From SZUA-430 sp040080835 (GTDB lineage Bacteria > Pseudomonadota > Alphaproteobacteria > Micropepsales > Micropepsaceae): DNA of 64,000 bases. The stretch spans positions 75,980-139,979 of the forward strand of contig JBEBHP010000013.1 of the NCBI GenBank assembly GCA_040080835.1, written 5' to 3'. Position numbers and translations under genes: made by a program. The notes under the pieces are model-generated. The model saw only the letters and a program-made list of their open reading frames with translations, had not been told where the DNA came from and made no database searches. Every line of letters starts with the position of its first letter. Positions within the stretch are counted from its first letter, which is position 1. Positions 1-8,898 of the stretch are shown piece by piece.

Positions 1-260
1 AAAAAATCGCCACCATCACAATGGTTGGTCGCGCTTGAAAGCAACCCACGTTCCGGGTCGTCGGGCATTCCCACTGCGCCAGGTTCTTCGCCGGATCCCG
101 CCAACTGATTCAAGGTTTCAGGATCGAGATCCTTGATCGCGGAGCGTGTAATCTTCTCGTGCTCGGAACCCAGATTGTGCGTGCCCGGCTCAACGCCAAA
201 AGCAAAGGCGCCAGCAGCAAAAGAACAAAAAAAGAGAATAGTCACAACGCTGCGATGCAT
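1..260 (-). CDS. Secreted protein of unknown function, partial (C-terminus beyond window)
   Basis: An ATG at 260 opens a leftward frame that stays open for 86 codons to the window edge. The first 22 residues look like a signal peptide: MHRSVV followed by a run rich in Leu, Phe and Ala ending near AFAFG. The exported part begins EPGTHNLGSEHEKITRSA and later has MPDDPERGLL and HCDGGD. The spaced His and Asp residues could bind metal, but too little is visible to name a family. The downstream half lies outside the window. Confidence 0.6.
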   Translation of the reverse strand, partial: MHRSVVTILFFCSFAAGAFAFGVEPGTHNLGSEHEKITRSAIKDLDPETLNQLAGSGEEPGAVGMPDDPERGLLSSATNHCDGGDF

Positions 261-341
261 GTCAGGGGATCCAGAACTTGAGCTCTTCAGTTGAGCCGAA
301 TTCTAAACATCCCGTGCCTTCGCACAAGAGACGGGACTGGA

Positions 342-1283
342 TCAGTTCCTGTCCAGGGGCCGCATGGTTTCCAATCCCGCCGGATCCTGGTGGGTCAAGA
401 CCTCGGCGTCCGGGAAGACCTTGAGGATTTCCATTTCGACCTCATCGCTCACCCGATGGGCTTCGCTGAGCGACATTTCCGGCGGCAGCTCAAGGTGCAA
501 TTGGACAAACGACTTGTGGCCGGCCCTGCGGGTCCGCAAGTCGTGCAGGCTGACAACTTCCCTGTGGCCCGAAACGATGTCCTTTATCTTTGTCCGGTCA
601 GCCTCGTCGAATTCCCGGTCCATCAGCTCCTGGAATGAGCCGCTGAGAATCTTGAAAGCACCCCATCCGATCGTGAACGCGATGGCAAGGCTGATCAGGG
701 GATCGGCGACCGTCCACCCCCAGAGCCCGGCCAAAACAAATGCCATAATCACACCGGCATTCGTCACAATGTCGGTTGCATAGTGCAATTGGTCGGCACC
801 AATCGCCAGGGAGCGTGTCCGCGAGATCACGTAGCGCTGGAACAATACCAGGGACAGAGTCAACGCGATCGAGACCCCCATGACGCCAAGTCCGAGTCCG
901 GGCTGGGTTACCGGAGAGGGATCGATCAACCGGATCAGCGACTGGAACAGCAGGAATGCGGCAGAGCCTCCAATGAAGGCCGCCTGCCCCAACCCTGCCA
1001 ATGCCTCTGCCTTGCCGTGACCAAAACGATGTTCTTCATCAGCGGGCGTCAGCGCATGCCGCACAGCCAGCAAGTTCAATCCGGACGCCACCAGGTCCAG
1101 TGTCGAGTCCACGAGAGATGCCAGCATCGAGATTGAGCCTGTGGCGACCCAGGCCCATACTTTTACGCCGATCAATGTCGCCGCGACCGCCACGGCAGCA
1201 TAGGTTGCCCAGCGCTTGAGCTGTTCGGCCTGTGGACCATGCATCACGCCAGAGTTGCCAGAGCTGGAGGTGTTGCTGCTCAT
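342..1283 (-). CDS. Cation diffusion facilitator (CDF) metal transporter, FieF-like
   Basis: A 313-residue inner-membrane divalent metal/proton antiporter. Membrane helices fill roughly residues 25-200 and a cytoplasmic metal-binding domain follows (about 210-300). The transport-site pattern of the FieF/ZitB group is visible: Asp59 and Asp63 in SLVDSTLD, and His167 and Asp171 in LHYATD. HRFGHGKAEA is the conserved loop after helix 2. The start codon overlaps the pdxH stop by ATGA, so the two genes are probably translated together. The metal (Zn, Fe, Mn or Cd) cannot be told from sequence alone. Confidence 0.93.
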   Translation of the reverse strand: MSSNTSSSGNSGVMHGPQAEQLKRWATYAAVAVAATLIGVKVWAWVATGSISMLASLVDSTLDLVASGLNLLAVRHALTPADEEHRFGHGKAEALAGLGQAAFIGGSAAFLLFQSLIRLIDPSPVTQPGLGLGVMGVSIALTLSLVLFQRYVISRTRSLAIGADQLHYATDIVTNAGVIMAFVLAGLWGWTVADPLISLAIAFTIGWGAFKILSGSFQELMDREFDEADRTKIKDIVSGHREVVSLHDLRTRRAGHKSFVQLHLELPPEMSLSEAHRVSDEVEMEILKVFPDAEVLTHQDPAGLETMRPLDRN

Positions 1284-1909
1284 GGAAACAGCCGCTCTGT
1301 CCGCCAGGGTTCCGCAGCATTTGCCCTGCGATAGACGAGCCTGTCATGCAGCCTGAATGGTCGGTCTCGCCAAAATTCCATTTCCACGGGGGTCAGACGA
1401 AAACCAGACCAGTGCGGCGGCCGGGGCACTTTGCTGAGAGCGTATCTCGCTGCGAAAATTGCGATTTCCTTTTCCAGTTCGAAACGCCCTTTGAGCGCAC
1501 GCGACTGGCGTGACGCCCAGGCACCGATCTGGCTGTCCTTGGGTCGCGACGAGAAATAGGCGTCGGCATCATGCGATGACACTTCGCTGATGGAACCACG
1601 CACGCGCACTTGCCGGCGCAATGATTTCCAGTGGAAACACAGTGCTGCCTTCCCAGTCGAAAGCAGTTCCCTGCCCTTCGCGCTTTCAAAGTTCGTGTAG
1701 AAGACAAAGCCGTCCGCGTCATAGCCTTTCAAAAGCACCATGCGGATATTTGGAAGCCCGGATGGATCAACCGTCGCCAGGGCCATCGCGTTGGGATCGT
1801 TGGGTTCGCTGCTCCCAGCCAGCGAAAACCACTCGCCGAACTGCACAAGCGGGTCCTTCGCATCCGGTATTTCGGACGTCGCGTCCTCTATCTTCTTGCT
1901 GTCTGACAT
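1280..1909 (-). CDS. pdxH: Pyridoxamine/pyridoxine 5'-phosphate oxidase
   Basis: The FMN enzyme that makes pyridoxal 5'-phosphate from PNP or PMP. From the ATG at 1909 (MSDSKKIEDA) the protein has 209 residues, the usual size; a frame open to 2032 would add 41 residues unlike the family and collide with the divergent gene. Visible family motifs are NAMALATVDPSG and RMVLLKGYD (FMN-binding region), FYTNFESAKGREL, and the C-terminal signature region EFWRDRPFRLHDR. Window genes that use PLP include the Cys/Met enzyme at 4.3 kb and the aminotransferase at 13.2 kb. It overlaps the CDF gene by 4 bases. Confidence 0.95.
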   Translation of the reverse strand: MSDSKKIEDATSEIPDAKDPLVQFGEWFSLAGSSEPNDPNAMALATVDPSGLPNIRMVLLKGYDADGFVFYTNFESAKGRELLSTGKAALCFHWKSLRRQVRVRGSISEVSSHDADAYFSSRPKDSQIGAWASRQSRALKGRFELEKEIAIFAARYALSKVPRPPHWSGFRLTPVEMEFWRDRPFRLHDRLVYRRANAAEPWRTERLFP

Positions 1910-2030
1910 GCGATTGCCGCTGCGCTGTGGCGTTTCGGGAGAGTATATAGGGTCATGAACGCGGCTGCAGAGATTGTTCGCCGCAGTGCAGGATTTGGCC
2001 TGTTTTCGCTTACCACCGGTGAGTTTCATC

Positions 2031-3086
2031 ATGCGTCACGCCTGGGTCTTTGTTGCGGCAGCACTGCTGAGCGGTTGCGCCACGAATATTGTCGCCGAAA
2101 AAGCCTCCAGGTTTGACCAGGGCGTTGCTGCCTATGATTCAGGCGACTATCAAACGGCGTACCGCATTTGGGACGAGCTGGCGCGGGACAATGACCTGGC
2201 TGCGATGCGCAACGTCGCTCAGTTGCTCCGACAAGGCAAAGGGGTCGAAAAGGATCCCAAGCGGGCGTTCAAACTCTACATGGAGGCGGCGGAAAAAGGT
2301 CTTGTAACCGCCATGGCCAATGTCGGGGACATGTACCTGAGCGGTGAAGGCGTGGACAAGAATGCCGAAGCTGCAGCTGCTTGGTACGCGCGTGCCGCCA
2401 CAGCGGGCCTGTCGCTGGCGCAGTGGAAACTTGCTGACATGTATGACACCGGAGTCGGCGTCCAAAAAGACCCAGCTCGCTCGCGCGCGCTGCTGGAGCG
2501 CGCAGCCCGCAACGGCTACGCGCCGGCGCAAGCCAAGCTGAAAGCGATGGGACTGACCCTGAACGAGGTGGGTGAAGTCGTGGAGCCTGCGGCACCCAAG
2601 CAATCCGGGGACGCGCCCTATCAGGGCGGTGGCCAATCCAATTTCTTTGACAGGCTTGTCGGCGGCGCTGCTCCAAAGTCGATCGCACCACCGGCGGCTG
2701 CCCAATCTGTGTCAATGTCTCCCGGCGATCCGCTGGCACCGGAACTGGTTTCAAAGATGGGGCAGACCGACCTCACGGCCGTTTATGCCGGGGTTGCCGC
2801 CTACAATGCCGGTGACAAGAAGAATGCACTGACCATATGGCATGCGGCTGCTACGCGAGGTGTCGCTGAAGCACAACTTCGAGTTGGTCTCATGTTTGAG
2901 CGCGGCGACGGGGCAGCACAGGATGCCATAGAGGGCTATCGCTGGCTCCGGCACGCAGCGGCGCAAGGACACCCCCAGGCCATTGTCGAGCTTGCGCGGG
3001 TTTCAGCCAAGCTCGCGCCAGCCGAGCGCGCTATAGCGGAGTCCCTGGTGCGTGAACCTGTCTCCAAAGCCAAGAAACCTAATTAA
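2031..3086 (+). CDS. Sel1-repeat lipoprotein
   Basis: A 351-residue envelope protein. The ATG at 2031 is chosen because it gives a lipoprotein signal, MRHAWVFVAAALLSGC, with the lipidated Cys at residue 16; an upstream ATG at 1974 would bury this signal. Sel1/TPR-like helical repeats occupy about residues 30-170 (for example MRNVAQLLRQGKGVEKDPK and MANVGDMYLSGEGVDKNAE), followed by a low-complexity Pro/Gly/Ala linker and a second repeat block near the C-terminus (LRVGLMFERGDGAAQD). Such proteins usually act as protein-protein scaffolds; the partner is unknown. Transcribed away from pdxH. Confidence 0.85.
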   Translation: MRHAWVFVAAALLSGCATNIVAEKASRFDQGVAAYDSGDYQTAYRIWDELARDNDLAAMRNVAQLLRQGKGVEKDPKRAFKLYMEAAEKGLVTAMANVGDMYLSGEGVDKNAEAAAAWYARAATAGLSLAQWKLADMYDTGVGVQKDPARSRALLERAARNGYAPAQAKLKAMGLTLNEVGEVVEPAAPKQSGDAPYQGGGQSNFFDRLVGGAAPKSIAPPAAAQSVSMSPGDPLAPELVSKMGQTDLTAVYAGVAAYNAGDKKNALTIWHAAATRGVAEAQLRVGLMFERGDGAAQDAIEGYRWLRHAAAQGHPQAIVELARVSAKLAPAERAIAESLVREPVSKAKKPN

Positions 3087-3114
3087 CCTATTGAAATAGT
3101 TTTGTATTTGCCTA

Positions 3115-3138
3115 TTCGATACGCGGCGTAGTATCGAA
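3115..3138. promoter_or_regulatory. Perfect palindrome, possible operator upstream of the J-domain gene
   Basis: TTCGATAC, eight bases, then GTATCGAA: two perfect 8-base arms centred about 95 bases before the J-domain start. There is no T-run, so it is not a terminator. It has the size and symmetry of a dimeric repressor site, but no cognate regulator is evident. Confidence 0.3.
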
Positions 3139-3180
3139 ATACACAGGCTGTGGATTTGATGTTAATACATCTGTTCACGA

Positions 3181-3200
3181 AGGGCGGGGTTGCCCTCTTT
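3181..3200 (+). terminator. Weak terminator-like hairpin after the Sel1 gene
   Basis: AGGGC, a six-base loop, GCCCT, then CTTT. The stem is short and the T-tract poor. It sits about 95 bases after the Sel1 gene and 20 bases before the next start, so it may instead act in the leader of the J-domain gene. Confidence 0.3.
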
Positions 3201-3220
3201 ATGCAAGAGCGTCTTTGCGA

Positions 3221-4279
3221 ATGTATGATCCCTATTCAGTCTTAGGGCTTCCAAGAACTGCGGGTGAGGACGAGGTCAAACACGCCTTCCGCACACTCGC
3301 AAAGCGCTTTCATCCCGACACGCCGGAAGGTGCTTCTGACAAGGGTCGTCGATTCAAGGACCTCTCGATCGCTTATGAAATCCTGGGCGACACAAAGAAG
3401 CGTCGCGCATATGACCGTGGCGAGATCGACGCGCATGGCAACCCCCGACCCGGCTACGTGCAACGCCCGGATCCGGAGCCGGAAGCAGAACCCGTTGACG
3501 AACCTGCCTACGACCTGGGCGGCGCGTCGAGCTTTACGCAGACCCCGCCAAAGAATGGCAGCAACGGTCAGTATCGCAACGGTGACTCCGCGAGTTCTGC
3601 ATTTCGCAATGCCTTTGAGCGCGCGTTTGGGGGTACGACAGCAACGCCGCCACCGAAAAACAACAGCCGCGTTGAAGACCTTTTTTCAGAATTCTTCGGC
3701 GAACATTCCAGCACGGCGAAGCGTGCCGCTGCCGCCGGAAAGGGCGTCGACAATCATTTTGAACTCGCCATCACATTTGAAGAAGCGATGCTGGGTGGCA
3801 CGCGCCGCGTCAAACTGCCGGATGGCAAACGCTTTGATGTCAAAATTCCCATAGGCGTGCGCGATGGCCAGTCCATCCGACTCAAAGGTCAGGGAGAATC
3901 TGCGTACGCCAATGAACTGAAGGGCGATGCTCTGATCACCGTCGTCATCGAGCCGCATCCCTATTTCCGACGTGACGGGCACGATATCCTGCTGGACCTG
4001 CCTATCACGCTTGGTGAGGCCCTTCAGGGAGCCAAAATCAGCGTCCCGACGCTGCAGGGGCCCGTCTCGATGACCATCCCGCCCAAAACCAATGCCGGTC
4101 AGGTGTTTCGCCTGAAGGGCAAGGGGATGCCGGCACACTCGGTCCACGCAGCTGGCGACCAGCTTGTCACGCTGCAGATTGTCCTGCCGGAAGAATCCGA
4201 TCAAAACCTCAGCGAGATGGTCAAACGATGGGAAACCGCGCATCCCTATAATCCGCGGCGCAAGCTTGGCGGCGTTTAG
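3221..4279 (+). CDS. DnaJ-class co-chaperone without zinc finger (CbpA/DjlA-like)
   Basis: A 352-residue J-domain protein. The J domain covers residues 1-65 (YDPYSVLGL, then the HPD motif in KRFHPDTPEG that stimulates DnaK, then YEILGDTKKRRAYDRG). A Gly/Pro/Asn-rich linker with short FRNAFERAFGG follows, and a DnaJ C-terminal substrate-binding region (about 170-340; FEEAMLGGTRRVKLPDGK). The four CxxCxGxG zinc motifs of true DnaJ are absent, so it is CbpA-like. ATG 3221 is preferred over an in-frame TTG two codons upstream. In related bacteria a gene of this type sits between pdxH and fabI; here accessory genes separate it from fabI. Confidence 0.88.
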   Translation: MYDPYSVLGLPRTAGEDEVKHAFRTLAKRFHPDTPEGASDKGRRFKDLSIAYEILGDTKKRRAYDRGEIDAHGNPRPGYVQRPDPEPEAEPVDEPAYDLGGASSFTQTPPKNGSNGQYRNGDSASSAFRNAFERAFGGTTATPPPKNNSRVEDLFSEFFGEHSSTAKRAAAAGKGVDNHFELAITFEEAMLGGTRRVKLPDGKRFDVKIPIGVRDGQSIRLKGQGESAYANELKGDALITVVIEPHPYFRRDGHDILLDLPITLGEALQGAKISVPTLQGPVSMTIPPKTNAGQVFRLKGKGMPAHSVHAAGDQLVTLQIVLPEESDQNLSEMVKRWETAHPYNPRRKLGGV

Positions 4280-4321
4280 GCGCGATTCCGTTTGGCACAT
4301 GGCTGGGATAGTCTGCGTCCC

Positions 4322-5440
4322 ATGACACAGCCAGACAATGACAAGCTTGCAGCCGAACTGCTGCATCACTTCGGGCGAAACCTGCAACCGGGAGACAGCG
4401 TCACGCCCGCAATCGTGCCGACAGCGGTATTTTACCTTCCAGGCAATCCATCAAATGCGCCGTATCAGTATGGTCGCTTCCACAACCCCACGTGGGATGC
4501 GCTCGAAAGCGCTCTAAGCATGCTCGAGTCTGCGGAGACTGTCCTTTTTCCAAGCGGAATGGCTGCAATTGCGTCGGTGCTGTATTCGCAACTCAAGTCC
4601 GGCGACCGCGTGCTGCTGCCCTCCGATGGGTACTACACGACACGCGTGCTAGTGGAGAAGTACCTCCAGCCGCTGGGTGTTCATTTCGAAACCCGGTCCA
4701 CAACGCGGTTTATGGACGGTGGGTTCCAGGGCTTTCGTCTGGTCTTCATTGAAACGCCGTCAAACCCCGGGCTGGACGTGTGCGATATCTCCATGGTGGC
4801 TGCGCAGACCAGAGCAACCGGCGCCCTTCTCGTCGCCGACAACACCACCATGACACCGCTGGGGCAAAGGCCGCTTGACCTGGGCGCCGACGTCGTGGTC
4901 AACGCTGATACCAAGGCGATCAACGGGCACTCCGATGTCCTGTTCGGCCATGTCGCCTCACGCAATGGACTGCTTTGTCAGTCCTTGCGCGACTGGAGGC
5001 GCTTCTCGGGGTCAGTACCCGGTCCATTCGAGGCTTGGCAGGTCTTCCGTGGCCTGGAAACTCTCGAAGTCCGGTACAGTCGGATGTGTGCAACCGCACA
5101 ATTGCTTGCCGAACGCCTTGCCGAACATGCAGCCACATTAAACGTGCGGTACCCTGGACTGCCCGCAGATCCTGGACATTCCATAGCCTCCCGACAGATG
5201 AGCTGCTTTGGATCGATGATCACTTTGACTCTGAAAGACGGTCCTACGGCCGAGCGGTTCATCCGAGAGTGCAAACTGGTCCAACCATCTACAAGTTTCG
5301 GCGGCGTACGCACTTGCGCCGAGCGGCGCGAACGCTGGGGTGATGCGGTCGATCCGGGATTTATCAGGCTGTCCATTGGCATCGAACCGTCGGAGGTCCT
5401 TTGGCAGGCAATGGCGGAAACCCTGGAGAAATTAGGATAA
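4322..5440 (+). CDS. Cys/Met metabolism PLP-dependent enzyme (cystathionine beta-lyase-like)
   Basis: A 372-residue fold-type I PLP enzyme of the MetB/MetC family, acting in the cytosol on sulfur amino acids. Visible features: YGRFHNPTWDALE (tetramer/phosphate loop), FPSGMAAIASV, IETPSNPGLDVCDI and the Schiff-base lysine in ADTKAINGHSDV, where the neighbouring residues match the MetC group more than MetB. The C-terminal SIGIEPSE is also conserved. ATG 4322 is chosen over a TTG at 4292 because MTQPDND is a more natural N-terminus. Beta-lyase is the best guess; gamma-lyase activity cannot be excluded. Confidence 0.85.
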   Translation: MTQPDNDKLAAELLHHFGRNLQPGDSVTPAIVPTAVFYLPGNPSNAPYQYGRFHNPTWDALESALSMLESAETVLFPSGMAAIASVLYSQLKSGDRVLLPSDGYYTTRVLVEKYLQPLGVHFETRSTTRFMDGGFQGFRLVFIETPSNPGLDVCDISMVAAQTRATGALLVADNTTMTPLGQRPLDLGADVVVNADTKAINGHSDVLFGHVASRNGLLCQSLRDWRRFSGSVPGPFEAWQVFRGLETLEVRYSRMCATAQLLAERLAEHAATLNVRYPGLPADPGHSIASRQMSCFGSMITLTLKDGPTAERFIRECKLVQPSTSFGGVRTCAERRERWGDAVDPGFIRLSIGIEPSEVLWQAMAETLEKLG

Positions 5441-5460
5441 AACAGCACCTTTCCTGAATA

Positions 5461-5478
5461 TTAGACTTCTCAGTCTAA
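5461..5478. promoter_or_regulatory. Palindromic operator O1 for TetR, efflux promoter
   Basis: TTAGACT-TCTC-AGTCTAA: perfect 7-base arms around a 4-base spacer, upstream of the efflux pair. It shares the GACT-N4-AGTC core with a second palindrome 56 bases further on and with a site before the second tetR gene. Confidence 0.6.
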
Positions 5479-5516
5479 ATTGATTGCAGATCCTGGGTTC
5501 GCGGGTCTATTTTCGG

Positions 5517-5534
5517 ATGGACTGTTCAGTCCAT
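5517..5534. promoter_or_regulatory. Palindromic operator O2 for TetR, efflux promoter
   Basis: ATGGACT-GTTC-AGTCCAT: perfect 7-base arms around a 4-base spacer, ending 16 bases before the start codon of the membrane-fusion gene. A repressor bound here would cover the promoter or ribosome-binding region. It shares the core GACT-N4-AGTC with O1. Confidence 0.6.
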
Positions 5535-5550
5535 TTTATGGTCGGGCGCC

Positions 5551-6594
5551 ATGCGCAAGTACATTCTTCCTGCCATCGGTGCTGTCGCCGGGTTGGCCAT
5601 CGTCGTGACTGCCGCCATGTGGATCTTCGTGTGGCGCTTCCAGGTGACGACGCAGGATGCCTATGTTCAGGCTGACATCGCAGCCATCGTCACCAAACTT
5701 CCAGGTTATGTGGCTTCAATCAAAGTCACCGACAACCAGCAGGTGAAGGCCGGGGATGTGCTGCTGGAGCTGGACACCTCCGACATCAAACCCAAGACAG
5801 ACCAGGCCAGCGCGCTGGTCGACTCCCGCAAGGCGGCTGTTTCCAACATGCAAGCCAAGCTCAAGCTGCAACAGTCCATCATTCTCCAGGCGCATGCCGG
5901 CGTACAGAGCGCTCGCGCAGATGCCGATCGTGCCCGCACCGACGCCTCCCGCTACCAGACGCTTGTGGACCGGGGCGTTGTCAGCAAGCAGCGATACGAC
6001 ATCGCCCGATCGGATATCGCCCGGGCAGACGCTGCGGTCGACCGCGCATCGGCTGCCATGCAGGCCGAACGCGATCAGGTGGCGGTCCTGGACAGCGCCC
6101 TGAAACAGGCAGACGCAGATCTCAAACAGGCCGATGCGCAGCTTGCCCTCACGCAAGCTGATCTGGCGAATGCCACGATACGGGCGCCATTTGACGGAAT
6201 TGTCGGCAACCGCACGGTCCAGACGGGACAGTATGTACGCGCCGGGTTCCAACTCATGGCGGTGGTGCCGCTTCCTTCCGTCTATGTGATTGCGAATTTC
6301 AAGGAAACCCAAATCGAGGGGATGACAGTCGGCCAGCGGGCCGAAGTCAGCGTCGACGCGCTTTCCAAGGAAGAATTCGACGGTGAAATCGAGAGCTTTG
6401 CCCCTGCCAGCGGTTCTCTGTTCAGCCTGCTTCCGCCCGAGAACGCCACCGGAAATTTCACCAAGATCGTGCAACGCATCCCGGTCCGCATCAAGCTCGA
6501 TGGCCCCGTGAGTCAGCTGGCAAAGCTCAAGGCTGGAATGTCGGTTGGCGTCACCGTGGACCTTCGGGAACCGGCGGGAAAGAAGAAGCCGTGA
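5551..6594 (+). CDS. emrA: HlyD/EmrA-type membrane fusion protein of efflux pump
   Basis: A 347-residue periplasmic adaptor anchored by one N-terminal helix (residues 4-27, ILPAIGAVAGLAIVVTAAMW). After it come the first half of the lipoyl domain (DAYVQADIAAIVTKLPGYV), a long alpha-helical hairpin rich in Ala, Gln and Asp (about 85-205), the second lipoyl half (ATIRAPFDGIVGN) and a beta-barrel domain (FKETQIEGMTVGQRAEV). This is the EmrA/HlyD_D23 layout. Its stop overlaps the EmrB-like start by GTGA, so both belong to one transcript. Two palindromes upstream make repression by a neighbouring TetR likely. The substrate is unknown. Confidence 0.93.
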   Translation: MRKYILPAIGAVAGLAIVVTAAMWIFVWRFQVTTQDAYVQADIAAIVTKLPGYVASIKVTDNQQVKAGDVLLELDTSDIKPKTDQASALVDSRKAAVSNMQAKLKLQQSIILQAHAGVQSARADADRARTDASRYQTLVDRGVVSKQRYDIARSDIARADAAVDRASAAMQAERDQVAVLDSALKQADADLKQADAQLALTQADLANATIRAPFDGIVGNRTVQTGQYVRAGFQLMAVVPLPSVYVIANFKETQIEGMTVGQRAEVSVDALSKEEFDGEIESFAPASGSLFSLLPPENATGNFTKIVQRIPVRIKLDGPVSQLAKLKAGMSVGVTVDLREPAGKKKP

Positions 6595-8183
6595 ACGATG
6601 CAGTGGTGGCGTCCGAGCAGCCAGCGCCGACTGCGCCACCATCCCTGCCGCCCATCACGGCCAGAGCCCTGATCGGCTTTATTGCCATGGCCTTCGGCAT
6701 GTTCATGGCCATTCTCGATATTCAAATTGTTTCGGCGTCACTTACGCAGATCCAGGCTGGGCTCTCGGCCTCGGCTGAGGAAATCAGCTGGGTCCAGACG
6801 TCGTATCTCATCGCCGAGGTCGTCATGATCCCGCTGTCGGGGTTCCTGTCCCGACTTCTGTCCACGCGCATCCTGTTTGTGCTTTCATCTGCATCCTTCA
6901 CGCTGATGAGCGTGTTCTGCGCCATGTCGACTTCGATCGAGCAGATGATCATCTTCAGGGCGCTGCAGGGGTTTCTTGGAGGTGCAATGATTCCAACTGT
7001 CGTCGCCGGTTCCTACATCATGTTCGGACAGGGTCGCACGGCCGGCGTCAGCGTCATTGTGGGCCTGATTGCAACTCTCGCCCCGACGGTCGGGCCGACA
7101 CTGGGTGGCATTCTCACCAGCGCCTTCTCGTGGCACTGGCTGTTCCTGATCAACCTTCCGATCGGCATCGTGATCACAGCAGTGGTGTGGGCAATCGTTG
7201 ATGTCGACAAGCCCAACTGGTCGCTTCTGGAGGGGATCGACATTCTCGGCCTTCTTCTGATGGCCGCCTTTCTTGGCTCGACGGAGTATGTGCTGGAGGA
7301 AGGCTCGCGCAATGACTGGTTCCAGGACCCCACCATCCGGAACTTTGCGATCTTTGGCGCAGCATCCGGGGTTGGGTTTTTCATGCGTGTACTCAATGCC
7401 CGAAACCCGATCGTCAACCTGCAAGTCTTCCGGGATCGAAATTTCAGCATCGGCGCTGGTTTTGGCATGGTGTTGGGGGTGGGTCTCTACGGCATCGTCT
7501 ATCTGCTGCCCGTGTTTCTTGCGCGCGTGCGCGGTTATTCGAGCCTTGAGATTGGAGGGCTTGTCTTCGTGACAGGCATCTTCCAATTCATCGGGGCGCC
7601 GATTGCCGGCCTGCTGTCCCGACGCTGGGATGCACGCTACGTGCTCATGATCGGTATGAGCCTGATGGCGCTATCGTGCTTTCAATTCGCTCAACTCACG
7701 GCCGAATGGGGTTTCTGGGAACTGTTCCTGCCACAAGTGATGCGCGGTGCAGGGCTGATGTTCTGCATGGTTCCGGCAAACGTCATTGCCCTGGGAAAAC
7801 TGGACCACGATACGCTGAAGGATGCGTCAGGCCTTTACAACCTGCTGCGAAATCTTGGCGGCGCACTTGGGCTTGCCGTCCTCAACACGCAACTCACAGA
7901 ACGCATCTCGTTTCACTATGCAAGGCTTGCGGAACACGTCAGTACAGGACGCCTGACTGCCGAGAACTGGATCAGTGGACTGTCTGCGCGTTACAGCACC
8001 CAGATCACAGGGGATCCTGATCTTGCTGCCGTAAAAACGCTCGCGAATTTTGTTCGACGCGAAGCGTCCGTCATGGCGTTCAGCGACTGCTTTCTAATCG
8101 TTGCCAGCATCTATATCCTGGCTCTGATTGCGACGCCGTTGCTGTCGCGTCCAACAAACGTCGATGTACCTGAGGAACCCTAG
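6591..8183 (+). CDS. emrB: DHA2-family MFS efflux transporter, EmrB-like
   Basis: A 530-residue, 14-helix drug:proton antiporter of the inner membrane. GTG 6591 lies inside the overlap with emrA. Helix 1 contains MAILDIQIVSASLTQIQ, the DHA2 motif-D1 region (LDxxIVNxALP in the family); SWVQTSYLIAEVVMIPLSG is helix 2; RALQGFLGGAMIPT carries the motif-B arginine; VGLIATLAPTVGPTLGG is motif C of drug exporters. With the adaptor and an outer-membrane TolC-type channel, not present in this window, it would form a tripartite pump. The tetR gene follows after three bases. Confidence 0.94.
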   Translation: MNDAVVASEQPAPTAPPSLPPITARALIGFIAMAFGMFMAILDIQIVSASLTQIQAGLSASAEEISWVQTSYLIAEVVMIPLSGFLSRLLSTRILFVLSSASFTLMSVFCAMSTSIEQMIIFRALQGFLGGAMIPTVVAGSYIMFGQGRTAGVSVIVGLIATLAPTVGPTLGGILTSAFSWHWLFLINLPIGIVITAVVWAIVDVDKPNWSLLEGIDILGLLLMAAFLGSTEYVLEEGSRNDWFQDPTIRNFAIFGAASGVGFFMRVLNARNPIVNLQVFRDRNFSIGAGFGMVLGVGLYGIVYLLPVFLARVRGYSSLEIGGLVFVTGIFQFIGAPIAGLLSRRWDARYVLMIGMSLMALSCFQFAQLTAEWGFWELFLPQVMRGAGLMFCMVPANVIALGKLDHDTLKDASGLYNLLRNLGGALGLAVLNTQLTERISFHYARLAEHVSTGRLTAENWISGLSARYSTQITGDPDLAAVKTLANFVRREASVMAFSDCFLIVASIYILALIATPLLSRPTNVDVPEEP

Positions 8184-8186
8184 GTC

Positions 8187-8825
8187 ATGGCAAAACCTAT
8201 TTCCGACGCTGCCAGTACACCCGCCACCTCCCCGGTGCGTGAGCGGATCATCGAGGCGTCAGCGGATCTGTTTCGCCAGAACGGGTATGACGTCTCCATG
8301 GACGCCATCGCACAGGCCGCCGACGTTTCAAAGCAATCACTCTACAACCACTTCGGTTCCAAGGAAGAACTCTTCAAGTCCATTGTCACCCTGCGCTCGG
8401 CTGCCATGCGCGCGCCGCTCACGGCATCAGGGCCCGATCGGGAACCGCGAGAAGTACTCCTGGACGTGGCGCGCCAGTACTACGCTCTCGCGTTCAACCC
8501 GCGATCAATGGGCTTCCTGCGGACGATTGTTTCGGCGAGCCAGCGCTTTCCCGACATTGGCGCTGATTTCTATGATGTCGGTCCAAAGCAAACGCTTGAA
8601 GTGCTGATCGAATGGATGGAACGCGAGGAGCGGCTGGGTCGTCTGAACACCCGCAATCCGCGCCTGGCGGCCGAACACTTCCTGTCCCTGCTGCTTGGTC
8701 ACATCCAGACGCGGGGGCTGCTTGGGCTGGAAACGGGCACAAGCGAGGCAGACCTTGAAGAGCGTGCAGCTTTCTGCGCAGATGCGTTCATGCGGGCATT
8801 TGGTGCCCCCGTGAATCGCGCGTGA
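8187..8825 (+). CDS. TetR/AcrR-family repressor, probably of the emrAB operon
   Basis: A 212-residue regulator. The helix-turn-helix lies at about residues 32-60 (DVSMDAIAQAADVSKQSLYN, then HFGSKEELF); the rest is a ligand-binding domain of the AcrR C-terminal type (FLRTIVSASQRFPDIG). It starts three bases after emrB and is most likely co-transcribed, the usual autoregulated arrangement. Its DNA-recognition helix is almost identical to that of the second TetR at 9.0 kb, so both probably bind the same GACT-N4-AGTC sites. Confidence 0.92.
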   Translation: MAKPISDAASTPATSPVRERIIEASADLFRQNGYDVSMDAIAQAADVSKQSLYNHFGSKEELFKSIVTLRSAAMRAPLTASGPDREPREVLLDVARQYYALAFNPRSMGFLRTIVSASQRFPDIGADFYDVGPKQTLEVLIEWMEREERLGRLNTRNPRLAAEHFLSLLLGHIQTRGLLGLETGTSEADLEERAAFCADAFMRAFGAPVNRA

Positions 8826-8898
8826 ATCATTTGACCCTGCGAATAGCTACAGATTTGCTGCATTTCCGCGATTCAGATTTTATCAAGAACGCACCGAA

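Noticed and set aside
1974..2030. Upstream start for the Sel1 protein.
   Set aside because: It would precede the lipoprotein signal and hide the lipobox.
1910..2032. N-terminal extension of pdxH.
   Set aside because: The extra residues do not resemble PdxH and overlap the divergent gene's start.
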